From the NCBI RefSeq assembly GCF_013306565.1, contig NZ_PZPO01000004.1:372001-436000 (forward strand): a DNA stretch of 64,000 nt, given 5' to 3'. A program made the translations under genes and the position numbers. Within the stretch, counting starts at the first letter, position 1. Each line of letters starts with the position of its first letter. This DNA is from Hyphomicrobium sulfonivorans. GTDB taxonomy: Bacteria > Pseudomonadota > Alphaproteobacteria > Rhizobiales > Hyphomicrobiaceae. This document shows, one piece after another, positions 48,370 through 57,569 of the stretch. The notes beneath the pieces were generated by a model, which worked only from the letters and a program-made list of their open reading frames with translations, was not told the origin of the DNA and did not search any database.

Positions 48370-48843
48370 TTTGGAATCCGTCAGAATTAATGTGCAGCAC
48401 AGGTCTATCAATAATGGAAAACAGAACAACAGCGGCGATTGGAAAAACCAGAACGGAACGGCAAAGGTCATAGCATCGGGTGAGACAGCGCCCCTGTAAA
48501 TATCGGGCCTGGAAACCCTTCTCCGCCTGTTCGGCATACGGCCGGGCAATCGCCCGAACCGGCTGCGCACCGGTCTTGCCTGTGGCGGTCCCCAATGTTT
48601 CCGCTGTGGCCCGCCAAGCACACGCTTAGATTCAGGGCCTAACATTTCAATGACTTACGCAGCCATAGTTCTCCGTCCACAGGCACCAGTGCGATTCGAC
48701 GCCCACTGCGTTGCCGCGCAAGCCCGACTCACCCGAATCTCCGCTCATCTTTCAAAGGCTGGCCTATCGGAGCGCGCTTCAAAGACGCCCCGCCCGCCGT
48801 CAGTTCAGACCATGTGCCGCGTCCGAACCCGTGGATCAGAAGA
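48370..48843. other. Divergent intergenic region (474 bases)
   Basis: Lies between glmU (minus) and the SPOR-like gene (plus), so it must contain both promoters. It has no recognised gene. Open frames here are extensions of glmU (minus) or of the SPOR-like gene's frame and show no domain. Confidence 0.5.
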
Positions 48844-49578
48844 ATGTCCGTCCAATCGTCCTTCGGCCCAGAAGCGCCGCGCCGCACGTTTACACCGTAC
48901 GTGCTGCTTTACGTGTTGGCGGCCGTGTTAGCCGGCGGCTATCTCGTTTTTATCGGCATGAAGCCTGACCTTGTGGCGGCTTGGAAGGCAGGCGCACCCG
49001 CCGGTGGCGATAATGCCGCCATCGCCGAAACCCAGCGCCACGTTGAACGCGCGCTGGCCGACATCGAGCCCGTCAAGGAGAGCCTGGGGCAGATGCAGAT
49101 GGAGGTCGCAACGATCAAAGCCAGCGTCGACGAGGGCGCCCAGCGTGATCGCGCGATCATGGAAAAGATGGAAGCGATTGAGCGCACCGCCGTCGAGGCC
49201 CATGAGCGCGCAACCGCAGTCGCCGCGCCGAAGGTCTCCGCAGCTGAACCGGCGAAGCAGAAGTCGATTGAGACTGGCAGCATCGACAAGCAGGCCGAAG
49301 CGCCTAAAGCCGCGCCGCCGCCCGTTGGCGTGCTGCTGGCCACCGGGCCATCGCTCGACTCCCTGCGTCTCAGCTGGACCATCCTCAACGATCGCCAGCC
49401 TGAAGCAGTCCGCTCGCTCAACGCTCGTTATGTTGTGAGCGGCAGCGGCGCCAAGCGCACGTATGGCCTTGTTGCCGGCCCGCTCAACACGGTGGCCGAT
49501 GCCAAGGCCATCTGTAAGGATATCACCGCACAGGGCATGGCCTGCGAAGTCAGCCAGTTCCGCGGCAATACATTCTGA
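48844..49578 (+). CDS. Membrane-anchored SPOR-like protein
   Basis: A 244-residue protein with one membrane segment (about 19-37, YVLLYVLAAVLAGGYLVFIG). A coiled-coil segment (about 55-110, ETQRHVERALADIEPVKESLGQMQMEVATIKAS) and an Ala/Lys/Glu linker follow. The C-terminal domain resembles SPOR (LNARYVVSGSGAKRTYGLVAGPLNTVADAKAICKDITAQGMACEVSQFRG). Such proteins localise to division sites. The start MSVQSSF at 48844 has a better context than an ATG at 48814. It lies divergent from glmU. Confidence 0.8.
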   Translation: MSVQSSFGPEAPRRTFTPYVLLYVLAAVLAGGYLVFIGMKPDLVAAWKAGAPAGGDNAAIAETQRHVERALADIEPVKESLGQMQMEVATIKASVDEGAQRDRAIMEKMEAIERTAVEAHERATAVAAPKVSAAEPAKQKSIETGSIDKQAEAPKAAPPPVGVLLATGPSLDSLRLSWTILNDRQPEAVRSLNARYVVSGSGAKRTYGLVAGPLNTVADAKAICKDITAQGMACEVSQFRGNTF

Positions 49579-49605
49579 CCGCGGGCACGACAGCGTTCGC
49601 GATTT

Positions 49606-49650
49606 AACAGCAAACGGCGCGGCTTGATTGAAGCCGCGCCGTTTGCTGTT
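49606..49650. terminator. Bidirectional terminator with 20-bp perfect stem
   Basis: Stem 49606-49625 with 49631-49650, perfect over 20 bp, loop GATTG. It lies between the convergent SPOR-like gene (plus) and the alcohol dehydrogenase (minus). Confidence 0.85.
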
Positions 49651-49691
49651 TCAAACTCAATGCACCGCGCTCGAGCCCATCCACCCGCAGC

Positions 49692-50741
49692 TCACGGCGA
49701 GATAATCACCTTTAGCGCGTGCGTCTTCGCGGCCTGCCCGAACGTGTCGTAGGCCGCAAGAATGTCGTCCAGCTTGAAGCGATGGGTGATGAGCTTCTTC
49801 GGATCGATTTTGCGTGACATCACCGTTTTCAACAGCATCGGCGTCGATACCGTGTCCACCAGCCGCGTCGTGATGGCGATGTTCTGCGACCACAGCCGCT
49901 CAAGGTGCAGATCAACCTTGTGACCATGCACGCCGACGTTGGCGATCACACCACCCGGCGCGACGATGTTCTCGCACAGCTCGAATGTTGCCGGGATGCC
50001 GACAGCCTCGATGGCCGTATCGACGCCACCGCGATTGCCCGTCAATGCCATCACAGCTTCTGCGGCCTTGCCATCGGAACTGTTGATGGTGTGCGTGGCG
50101 CCAAACTGACGCGCAAGCCCAAGCCGATTGTCGTCGAGATCAATCATGATGATTTGCGACGGCGAGTAAAACTGCGCCGTCAGCAACGCAGCCAGCCCTA
50201 TCGGACCAGCGCCGACAATCGCCACCGTTGAACCCGGCGCAACCTTGCCGTTCAGCACCCCACACTCGAAACCCGTTGGCAGGATGTCGCTCAGCATCAC
50301 CAGCGCTTCTTCATCCACGCCATCGGGCAGCGGATAAAGACTGGTGTCGGCGTGGGGCGTGCGGACATATTCCGCCTGCGTGCCGTCGATCTCGTTGCCG
50401 AGAATCCATCCACCGGTGCGGCAGTGAGAATACATCCCACGCCGGCAATAATCGCACTTGCCGCACGAGGAGATGCACGAGATCAAAACCTTGTCGCCCG
50501 GCTTGAACTGCGTCACCGCTTCGCCGACGCTGTCGACAACGCCGACGCCTTCATGGCCGAGTATGCGGCCCGGCTTGCAGGTCGGCACATCGCCTTTCAG
50601 GATGTGAAGATCCGTGCCGCAGATCGTCGTCTTGGTCATTTTGACGATGGCGTCGCCGGGCTCCTGGATCTTCGGCTTAGGGCGATCTTCAACCGCCTTT
50701 GCACCCGGACCTTGATAAACGAGAGCTTTCATGGCTGGCAT
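49692..50741 (-). CDS. Zinc-dependent alcohol dehydrogenase (MDR family)
   Basis: A 349-residue medium-chain dehydrogenase. The catalytic zinc ligands are in the ICGTDLHILKG and GHEGVGVVD motifs. The structural zinc lobe has CGKCDYCRRGMYSHC. The NAD-binding Rossmann motif is VGAGPIGLAAL. The ISSCGKC...GGWILGNEIDGTQAEYVR region resembles the alcohol dehydrogenases acting on short alcohols. The substrate is not determined. The start MPAMKALVYQ. Confidence 0.93.
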   Translation of the reverse strand: MPAMKALVYQGPGAKAVEDRPKPKIQEPGDAIVKMTKTTICGTDLHILKGDVPTCKPGRILGHEGVGVVDSVGEAVTQFKPGDKVLISCISSCGKCDYCRRGMYSHCRTGGWILGNEIDGTQAEYVRTPHADTSLYPLPDGVDEEALVMLSDILPTGFECGVLNGKVAPGSTVAIVGAGPIGLAALLTAQFYSPSQIIMIDLDDNRLGLARQFGATHTINSSDGKAAEAVMALTGNRGGVDTAIEAVGIPATFELCENIVAPGGVIANVGVHGHKVDLHLERLWSQNIAITTRLVDTVSTPMLLKTVMSRKIDPKKLITHRFKLDDILAAYDTFGQAAKTHALKVIISP

Positions 50742-50908
50742 CCTTCCGGAACCCCAGCCTCCAGCATGGTTCGAATACCTTGCCGCTTAAGCCAGCGCCA
50801 ACCCTGCTATTTGCGTTTCATTTGTAGCGTTTTCTTGCAGCTTACGCGCCGATTGGCCGCACACAGAGATCGCTGCAAGAATAACGGGCGTCAGAAAGAA
50901 CTGAAGAC

Positions 50909-51406
50909 TCAGGCGAGTTTCGCTTCGGTGGCCTGCTCAGCAGACAGGAACACAACGCCATCTTCATCCGCGACAACCCAATCGCCCTCGCTCACCGGCG
51001 TTCCCGCAAAGCTGATGTCGATATGCGCGCTGCCCTCTCCCCGCCGCGTAGAGCGACGCGGATTAGCCGCCAGCGCCTTGATGCCGATGTCGAGCGTTGC
51101 CAGAATACCGGTGTCGCGCACACAGCCTTCGATCAGCACACCGGCCCAACCGTTCGTAACCGCATCCGCCGCGATCATGTCGCCCATGAGCGCGCAGCGC
51201 AGGCTGCCGCCGCCATCAACCACCAGCACGCGCCCTTCACCCGCCGTCGCCAGCAGTTCCTTTATGCGCGAGTTGTCTTCGAAACATTTCACGGTAACCG
51301 CACGACCGGAAAAGGCGCGGCGGCCGCCAAAATCGCGAAATACCGGCGCTGCCACGCGCGCATCGGGAAAACGATCGGAAAGATCACAGGTGCCGGGCAT
51401 AAGCAT
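50909..51406 (-). CDS. RraA-like protein
   Basis: A 165-residue protein of the RraA/ribonuclease-activity-regulator fold. Its core [53 protein letters not shown] and [24 protein letters not shown] matches the family, which includes RNase E inhibitors and aldolase-type enzymes of the HMG/CHA aldolase group. The true role cannot be told from sequence. The start ATG may be at 51406 or 51400. It lies close to the 3' end of the regulator gene on the same strand. Confidence 0.87.
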   Translation of the reverse strand: MLMPGTCDLSDRFPDARVAAPVFRDFGGRRAFSGRAVTVKCFEDNSRIKELLATAGEGRVLVVDGGGSLRCALMGDMIAADAVTNGWAGVLIEGCVRDTGILATLDIGIKALAANPRRSTRRGEGSAHIDISFAGTPVSEGDWVVADEDGVVFLSAEQATEAKLA

Positions 51407-51414
51407 TCTCCGCC

Positions 51415-52836
51415 TTATTCAACCGGATAGGGATTGAAGCGCCGCTCCGATTCATCAACCACCGTCCGCCGCCCGATAGGCGGAAACGCACGTTGCGCGC
51501 AATTAGGCCGCTCACACACCTTGCAGCCAACGCCGATCGGCACAGCGGCGTCGGGCGTCTTGAGGTCGAGTCCCTTGGCGTACACAAGCCGATGCGCGTG
51601 ACTGAGATCGCAGCCAAGACCAATGGCGAACGTTTTCGCCGGAGTGCCGTAACCGCCGATCGCGCGCGACACCGTCCGCGCAATCCAAAGATAAGTCCGT
51701 CCATCCGGCATGCGGGCAAGCTGCGTCACGATACGTCCGGGCACTGAAAACGCCTCGTATACGTTCCACAGCGGGCATGTGCCGCCGACGCGCGAAAAGT
51801 GGAAGTCCGTCGCTGACTGGCGCTTGGAAATATTGCCGGCGCGATCGACACGCACAAAGAAAAACGGCACGCCACGTGTATCGGGACGCTGCAACGTGCT
51901 CAGGCGATGACACACCGTCTCGAAGCCAACACCGAAGCGCTGCTCCAGACGCTCGATATCGTAGCGCATACGCTCCGCCGCATCGAGAAATGGCTTGTAT
52001 GGCATCAGCAATGCACCGGCGAAATGATGCGCCAATCCGATGCGCGCCAGGCGATAGGTTTCATCGCTGCCCGCAGCAGCTTCGTTCGCCAGATCGTCAA
52101 GCTCGTCGCTGTGTTCCAGATAGGCCAGCAGCGTTGCCATCTCAAACGCCTGCTGCCCCGGATTGAGCGCCGATGACAACTGCAGCGTTCCCGCATTGCG
52201 ATCATAACGGCGCTGCGTCGTGGGAATTTCCGCACTCGCCTCAACGAACACCCGCACGCTGTGCTTCTTGCGCAAATATTCTTTCAGGCCGGTTGCGACA
52301 TCGCCCACCTGTAGGCCGGCGCGCATGAACAGCTTTTCGGCTGCTGAATCCAGCTCATGAATGTAGTTGTGGCGCGAATAAAAGAAGTCGCGCACCTGCT
52401 CATACGGCATGAGTTGCAGCGGCGCACCGCCTTCTTCCGCCGTCAAACCAAATCGCTGCGCCAACGCATCGGAACGCTCAATCGAAGCGCGGTAGCGCCG
52501 ATGCAGGCCGACGATCGCGCGGCCCACGGCCGGCATGTTGGCGGCGATCTCGCGGATTTCGGTTATGGCGATCTTCTCGTCGATCGGCGGTTCGGTCAGC
52601 ACATCGCGCAGGTCGGCGATGAGACGGGCCTCCTCGTCCTCGGAGAACATCTGCACATCGACGCCGAACACCGCGTTGATTTTCAGCAGGATCGGGACGG
52701 TCAGCGGACGCTGGTTTTTCTCCAGCTGATTGACGTAGCTGGGTGACAGTTCCAGCGCCTTCGAAAGCGCAAGCTGAGTGAGGCCCCGCTCTTCTCGCAG
52801 GCGACGCAAATGGACCCCGATGAAGGCCTTCTTCAT
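51415..52836 (-). CDS. RamB/ScfR-type short-chain fatty acyl regulator
   Basis: A 473-residue regulator. The N-terminal Cro/CI-type helix-turn-helix (about 9-60, [35 protein letters not shown]) is followed by an IrrE-like region (degenerate metal motif, [13 protein letters not shown]) and a C-terminal DUF2083-type domain. It has Cys438, Cys441 and Cys446 (CKVCERPNC). The related mycobacterial PrpR and corynebacterial RamB control propionate and acetate genes; PrpR is reported to carry an iron-sulfur cluster. It is divergent from aceA with a 135-base shared region, so it probably regulates aceA. The start MKKAF at 52836 was preferred to 52899 because the helix-turn-helix begins shortly after. 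Confidence 0.92.
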   Translation of the reverse strand: MKKAFIGVHLRRLREERGLTQLALSKALELSPSYVNQLEKNQRPLTVPILLKINAVFGVDVQMFSEDEEARLIADLRDVLTEPPIDEKIAITEIREIAANMPAVGRAIVGLHRRYRASIERSDALAQRFGLTAEEGGAPLQLMPYEQVRDFFYSRHNYIHELDSAAEKLFMRAGLQVGDVATGLKEYLRKKHSVRVFVEASAEIPTTQRRYDRNAGTLQLSSALNPGQQAFEMATLLAYLEHSDELDDLANEAAAGSDETYRLARIGLAHHFAGALLMPYKPFLDAAERMRYDIERLEQRFGVGFETVCHRLSTLQRPDTRGVPFFFVRVDRAGNISKRQSATDFHFSRVGGTCPLWNVYEAFSVPGRIVTQLARMPDGRTYLWIARTVSRAIGGYGTPAKTFAIGLGCDLSHAHRLVYAKGLDLKTPDAAVPIGVGCKVCERPNCAQRAFPPIGRRTVVDESERRFNPYPVE

Positions 52837-52851
52837 TGGCTTGGCTCCCGA

Positions 52852-52892
52852 TTTGCAAACTTCGCAAACACTCAGTCGAAGCTTTACAAACA
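52852..52892. promoter_or_regulatory. RamB-like operator motifs in the divergent aceA/regulator region
   Basis: TTTGCAAACTTCGCAAAC (52852-52869) contains, on the minus strand, AAGTTTGCAAA, close to the corynebacterial RamB box AACTTTGCAAA. A second, weaker match AAGCTTTACAAA is at 52879-52890. Both lie between the regulator and aceA starts. Confidence 0.55.
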
Positions 52893-52971
52893 TCCACAAT
52901 TTCAGGCGTTTCGTGTGTTTGTTAGTTGCGCATAATGCGAATATCAGATTTTGACAAGAGGGATCGCGACG

Positions 52972-54261
52972 ATGGCAAGTGCCGACTTCAATGACCTAGT
53001 ACCCCACGCTCCGAAGGGGCGATTTGACGGCATTGAGCGTCCATATTCCGTCGCAGATGTGCAGCGGTTGCGTGGCTCCTTACCCGTCCGCCACTCGATC
53101 GCAGAGCACGGCGCCGAGCGCCTGTGGCAGCTGCTCCAGTCGGAGCCATATGTCCATGCGCTCGGCGCCGTTACTGGCAACCAGGCGATGCAGATGGTGC
53201 GCGCTGGCCTGAAGGCCATTTACCTTTCCGGCTGGCAGGTCGCCGCTGACGCCAACACCGCTTCGGCAATGTACCCGGACCAGAGCCTCTATCCGGCCAA
53301 CGCCGGCCCGGAGCTCGCCCGCCGCATTAACCGCACGCTGCAGCGCGCCGACCAGATCGAGCACTCGGAAGGCAAGAAGAGCGTCGACACCTGGTTCGCG
53401 CCAATCGTTGCTGACGCTGAAGCTGGCTTCGGCGGTCCGCTGAACTCCTTCGAGATCATGAAGGCCTACATCGAAGCTGGCGCCGCTGGCGTTCACTTCG
53501 AAGACCAGCTTGCCTCGGAGAAGAAGTGCGGCCACCTCGGCGGCAAGGTTCTCATCCCGACCCAGGCACACATCCGCAACCTCGTTGCAGCTCGTCTTGC
53601 TGCTGACGTCATGGGCGTTGCAACGCTCATCGTCGCCCGCACAGACGCTGAATCCGCCAAGCTGATCACGTCGGACATCGACGAGCGCGACCGCGAGTTC
53701 ATCGTTTCGGGTGAGCGCACGCCGGAAGGCTTCTACACGCTGCGCAACGGCGTTGATGCCTGCATCGCCCGTGGCCTTGCCTACGCGCCGTACGCCGACC
53801 TGCTGTGGTGGGAAACGTCGACGCCGAACCTTGATGATGCCCGCCGCTTCGCTGAAGCCGTGCATGCCAAGTATCCGGGCAAGATGCTGGCCTACAACTG
53901 CTCGCCGTCGTTCAACTGGAAGTCCAAGCTGGACGAAGCGTCCATCGCCCGCTTCCAGCGTGAAATCGGGGCCATGGGCTACAAGTTCCAGTTCGTCACG
54001 CTGGCTGGCTTCCACCAGCTCAACTACGGCATGTTCGAGCTGGCCAGCGGCTACCGCGATCGCGGCATGGCTGCCTACTCAGAGCTGCAGCAGGCTGAGT
54101 TCGCAAGCGAAGCGAAGGGCTACACCGCAACGCGCCACCAGCGCGAAGTCGGTACCGGCTACTTCGACGCCGTATCGATTGCGATCACGGGCGGCGCTTC
54201 ATCGACCACGGCAATGTCCGAGTCGACCGAGACTGCCCAGTTCAAACCGGCTGCCGAATGA
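52972..54261 (+). CDS. aceA: Isocitrate lyase
   Basis: Splits isocitrate into glyoxylate and succinate, the first step of the glyoxylate shunt. The 429-residue length and sequence follow the short form found in actinobacteria and many proteobacteria. The active-site signature KKCGHLGGK carries Cys186. [14 protein letters not shown] and [11 protein letters not shown] match the mycobacterial ICL pattern closely. In mycobacteria this enzyme also acts as 2-methylisocitrate lyase. Its stop overlaps the next start (ATGA). It is divergent from the RamB/ScfR-type gene. The start MASADF at 52972 was chosen over 52951 because of the ribosome-binding GAGGGATCGCGAC. Confidence 0.98.
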   Translation: MASADFNDLVPHAPKGRFDGIERPYSVADVQRLRGSLPVRHSIAEHGAERLWQLLQSEPYVHALGAVTGNQAMQMVRAGLKAIYLSGWQVAADANTASAMYPDQSLYPANAGPELARRINRTLQRADQIEHSEGKKSVDTWFAPIVADAEAGFGGPLNSFEIMKAYIEAGAAGVHFEDQLASEKKCGHLGGKVLIPTQAHIRNLVAARLAADVMGVATLIVARTDAESAKLITSDIDERDREFIVSGERTPEGFYTLRNGVDACIARGLAYAPYADLLWWETSTPNLDDARRFAEAVHAKYPGKMLAYNCSPSFNWKSKLDEASIARFQREIGAMGYKFQFVTLAGFHQLNYGMFELASGYRDRGMAAYSELQQAEFASEAKGYTATRHQREVGTGYFDAVSIAITGGASSTTAMSESTETAQFKPAAE

Positions 54262-54548
54262 GCAAACCGAACGACACAGCACCAGGAGTGCAACCGATGG
54301 CTACAGCGGAAGTCATACCGATGAGCGAACCTTTTGGCGGTCCCGGCAAGCGTCAGGAAGTCGAAACCCTCATCCGCCGCGTGGCCGACACGTTGCATCG
54401 CCTGAACGAGCAGATCGAGGCGGCGGTGAAAGCCGGCGCCACGGTCGAACTGATGCGACGCTCGCGCATCCACAACGGCTCCGGACAGTGGGGTGATCAG
54501 ATGATCCCCATCATCCGGATGGCTGAGCAAAACGACCGGAAGGATTGA
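54258..54548 (+). CDS. Small hypothetical protein coupled to aceA
   Basis: A 96-residue protein that I do not recognise. It begins with an ATGA overlap with aceA. It is mainly helical and charged ([39 protein letters not shown]), with a flexible Pro/Gly-rich start. Internal ATGs at codons 14 and 22 could also initiate. The close coupling to aceA suggests a shared role or regulation. No domain is visible. Confidence 0.75.
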   Translation: MSKPNDTAPGVQPMATAEVIPMSEPFGGPGKRQEVETLIRRVADTLHRLNEQIEAAVKAGATVELMRRSRIHNGSGQWGDQMIPIIRMAEQNDRKD

Positions 54549-54552
54549 TCAC

Positions 54553-54948
54553 ATGAACGCCGCCGATCCCAACGAGACGCGGTTTACTGAGATCATCTTC
54601 CCGGCGCAGGCCAACCACTACGGCACCCTGTTCGGCGGGACGGCTCTCAATCTGATGGGCAAAGCGGCCGTTATTGCGGCTGCCCGCCGCGCAGGTGCCA
54701 ACGTGGTCATGGCCGCAGCCGACCACGTTGATTTCTACAAACCGGTTGCCGTCGGACAACTGGTCGAGCTGTGTGCTCGCGTCGAGCGCATCGGCCGCAC
54801 ATCGATGACCGTAAGCGTTGATGTCATCGCGGAGCATATCAAGGGCGGCGAGCGGCAGCTCGCCATGCGAGGCACGTTTGAGATGGTATCCGTCGACGAT
54901 GACGGACGTCCCATCCCGGTCAATCGCATGGCGCCGGAACCGGCCTGA
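54553..54948 (+). CDS. Acyl-CoA thioesterase (hotdog fold, YciA-like)
   Basis: A 131-residue hotdog-fold enzyme. The N-terminal TRFTEIIFPAQANHYGTLFGGTALNLMGKAAVIAAARRAG and the later VDFYKPVAVGQLVELCARVERIGRTSMTVSVDV are typical of YciA-type acyl-CoA hydrolases. The conserved catalytic region with HYGTLFGG is intact. It starts four bases after the preceding small gene and probably shares the aceA operon. Its substrates are likely short or medium acyl-CoAs. Confidence 0.9.
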   Translation: MNAADPNETRFTEIIFPAQANHYGTLFGGTALNLMGKAAVIAAARRAGANVVMAAADHVDFYKPVAVGQLVELCARVERIGRTSMTVSVDVIAEHIKGGERQLAMRGTFEMVSVDDDGRPIPVNRMAPEPA

Positions 54949-54982
54949 GCTGCATTCAGCATCCATTTTTGACAACCGCACG

Positions 54983-55007
54983 TCGCCGTGAAAAGCGGCG
55001 AAAGGAG
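54983..55007 (+). promoter_or_regulatory. Hairpin immediately before the metE ribosome-binding site
   Basis: TCGCCG (54983-54988) pairs with CGGCGA (54996-55001), loop TGAAAAG, directly adjoining the strong AAAGGAG ribosome-binding site (55001-55007) of metE. The pairing could modulate access to the site. No known riboswitch fits this short leader. Confidence 0.5.
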
Positions 55008-55012
55008 ATGTT

Positions 55013-57349
55013 ATGTCTGTAACCGTAACGAACCTTGGCTTTCCCCGCATCGGCCCCAGGCGCGAGCTGAAGCAGGCGCTGGAAAGCTATTGGGCCGGTA
55101 AGTCGGACGAAAAGACATTGCTGGAAAGCGCAGCCGCGCTGCGTGCCACCAACTGGACCAAGCAGCGCGCCGCTGGCATCGACCACATTCCAAGCAACGA
55201 CTTCTCGCTTTACGATCACGTGCTCGATATCTGCGCGATGGTTGGCGCGATCCCTAGCGTCTATGGCCCGGTGCAGAGCAAGACATCGGTTGATACATAT
55301 TTCGCGATGGCGCGCGGCAGCCAGGAATACGGCACCGTTGAACATCCATACCTGAGCTGCGGCCATCAGCACGGCCTTGGCGTTCCAGCGATGGAAATGA
55401 CCAAGTGGTTCGACACCAACTATCATTACATGGTGCCCGAGCTATCCAGCGACCAGTCATTCGCGCTCACATCCCCCAAGCCGGTAGATGAGTTCAAGGA
55501 GGCGCAGGCGCTTGGCATCAAGACGCGCCCGGTTCTGCTCGGTCCGGTGACGTTCCTGACGATGGCAAAATCGAAGACCGAAGGCTTCGATACGCTTAAG
55601 CTGCTGTCAGCGCTCATCCCGGTTTACGTTGAAATTCTCCGTCAGCTCGCTGAGGCCGGCGCGGAATGGGTGCAGATCGACGAGCCCTGCCTCGCGACCG
55701 ACCTCGGCGATGGCGTGGCACTGGCGCTGCAGACCGCCTATGGCCGCTTTGCCGAAGCGGTGCCGCAGCTGAAACTGCTGCTCACCAGCTATTTTGGCGC
55801 TTACGGCGATAACCTCGATGCGGCCCTTTCGCTGCCGGTTGCTGGCCTTCACCTCGATCTGGCGCGTGCGCCCGAACAGCTCGAAACCGTGCTCGCCAAG
55901 GCGCCGAAGTCGCTCACGCTGTCGCTCGGCGTCATCGATGGCCGCAATGTGTGGCGCGCCAATCTGCCTGCGCTGCTGGACAAACTTGAGCCTGTTGTCG
56001 CCCAGCGTGGCGCCGACAAGATCTTCATCGCGCCGTCGTGCTCCATGTTGCACGTGCCGATCGATCTCGACGCGGAAACGACTCTTGATCCGGAAGTGAA
56101 GAACTGGATGGCGTTCGCGACCCAGAAGCTCGGCGAACTGAAAACGCTTGGCCGCGCGCTCAATGAAGGCCGCGACAGCGTCAAGGCGGAGCTGACGGAA
56201 TCGATGCGCGCCGCAGCTTCGCGCAAATCTTCGCAGAAGATTCACAACCCGGCCGTGGCCGCCCGCATGGCCGCAGTCACCAAGGAAATGGCAAGCCGCA
56301 AGTCCCCGTTTGCAGCCCGTCAGAAGGCTCAGCGCGACCGACTGCAACTCGTCGCCTATCCCACCACCACAATCGGCTCGTTCCCGCAGACGCCTGAAGT
56401 TCGCAAGGCCCGCGCCGCCAACGCGAAGGGCGCTCTGGGACACGCTGAATATAACGACTTCCTGCGCAAGGAAACTGAAGCGGCCGTGCGCTGGCAGGAA
56501 GAAATCGGCATCGACGTACTCGTTCACGGCGAGTTCGAACGCAACGACATGGTGCAGTATTTCGGTGAGCAGCTTGATGGCTTCACCTTCACCAAGAACG
56601 GCTGGGTGCAGAGCTATGGCTCGCGCTATGTCCGTCCGCCGATCATTTTCGGCGACGTGACCCGCCCCAAGCCAATGACCGTCGAATGGTGGCAGTACGC
56701 GCAGTCGCTGACCAAGAAGCCGATGAAAGGCATGCTCACCGGCCCGGTCACCATCCTGAACTGGTCGTTCGTGCGTGACGACATTCCGCGCAGCGAGACC
56801 TGCCGCCAGATCGCATTGGCCATTCGTGACGAGGTCACCGACCTTGAAAAGGCTGGTGCAGCGATGATCCAGATCGACGAAGCTGCTCTGCGTGAAGGCC
56901 TGCCGCTGCGCCGCAGCGAATGGCCGCATTATCTCGACTGGGCCGTTGACGCATTCCGCATTACAGCCTCCGGCGTGGATGACGCTACGCAGATCCACAC
57001 CCACATGTGCTACTCGGAGTTCAACGATATCATTGCCGCGATCGGTGCCATGGACGCGGATGTGATCTCAATTGAGACATCGCGCTCGAAGATGGAACTG
57101 CTCGACGCGTTCGTTGACTATCGCTACCCGAACGAGATCGGCCCCGGTGTTTACGACATTCACTCGCCGCGCGTTCCGGACGTGAGCGAAATGGTCGATC
57201 TGCTCCAGAAAGCGCGCAAGCATCTGTCGCCGGATCAAATCTGGGTCAACCCCGATTGCGGCCTGAAGACACGCAAGTGGGACGAAGTGCGCCCCGCGCT
57301 CGTCAACATGGTTGCGGCCGCTGAGCAGGCGCGCGCCAAGTTGCACTGA
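55013..57349 (+). CDS. metE: Cobalamin-independent methionine synthase MetE
   Basis: Transfers a methyl group from 5-methyltetrahydropteroyl-triglutamate to homocysteine. The 778-residue protein has the two-barrel structure: an N-terminal domain with PRIGPRRELKQALESYWAGK, and a C-terminal catalytic barrel with the zinc ligands His (QIHTHMCYSEFND, near residue 664), Cys near 667 and Cys near 749 (NPDCGLKTRKW). The length is normal. The start follows a strong AAAGGAG. A hairpin without T run lies after it. Confidence 0.98.
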   Translation: MSVTVTNLGFPRIGPRRELKQALESYWAGKSDEKTLLESAAALRATNWTKQRAAGIDHIPSNDFSLYDHVLDICAMVGAIPSVYGPVQSKTSVDTYFAMARGSQEYGTVEHPYLSCGHQHGLGVPAMEMTKWFDTNYHYMVPELSSDQSFALTSPKPVDEFKEAQALGIKTRPVLLGPVTFLTMAKSKTEGFDTLKLLSALIPVYVEILRQLAEAGAEWVQIDEPCLATDLGDGVALALQTAYGRFAEAVPQLKLLLTSYFGAYGDNLDAALSLPVAGLHLDLARAPEQLETVLAKAPKSLTLSLGVIDGRNVWRANLPALLDKLEPVVAQRGADKIFIAPSCSMLHVPIDLDAETTLDPEVKNWMAFATQKLGELKTLGRALNEGRDSVKAELTESMRAAASRKSSQKIHNPAVAARMAAVTKEMASRKSPFAARQKAQRDRLQLVAYPTTTIGSFPQTPEVRKARAANAKGALGHAEYNDFLRKETEAAVRWQEEIGIDVLVHGEFERNDMVQYFGEQLDGFTFTKNGWVQSYGSRYVRPPIIFGDVTRPKPMTVEWWQYAQSLTKKPMKGMLTGPVTILNWSFVRDDIPRSETCRQIALAIRDEVTDLEKAGAAMIQIDEAALREGLPLRRSEWPHYLDWAVDAFRITASGVDDATQIHTHMCYSEFNDIIAAIGAMDADVISIETSRSKMELLDAFVDYRYPNEIGPGVYDIHSPRVPDVSEMVDLLQKARKHLSPDQIWVNPDCGLKTRKWDEVRPALVNMVAAAEQARAKLH

Positions 57350-57375
57350 CGCGCAGTACCAGCGACATAGATGAC

Positions 57376-57411
57376 ATGACAAAGGGCGGAATTGCTCCCG
57401 CCCTTTGTCAT
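57376..57411 (+). terminator. Hairpin after metE
   Basis: ATGACAAAGGGCGG (57376-57389) pairs with CCGCCCTTTGTCAT (57398-57411). A T run is not clear, so termination is likely but incomplete by sequence. Confidence 0.75.
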
Positions 57412-57569
57412 AGCCGCCGTTAGTGTTGGGAAATATCTCGCGAGGTTGCGCCGGAGATCACGACCGGAAACTTTCAGCCGTCAGCACCGGCTATGACGCG
57501 GTGCGCAGTGTCCGAAGTTGCGTGGCATTTACATGGATTTGAGCCGCGCGCTCGGATCCCGGCGTCAAC

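Noticed and set aside
54949-55012. Cobalamin or SAM-II riboswitch before metE
   Set aside because: The space is 64 bases and lacks the conserved cores of these classes.
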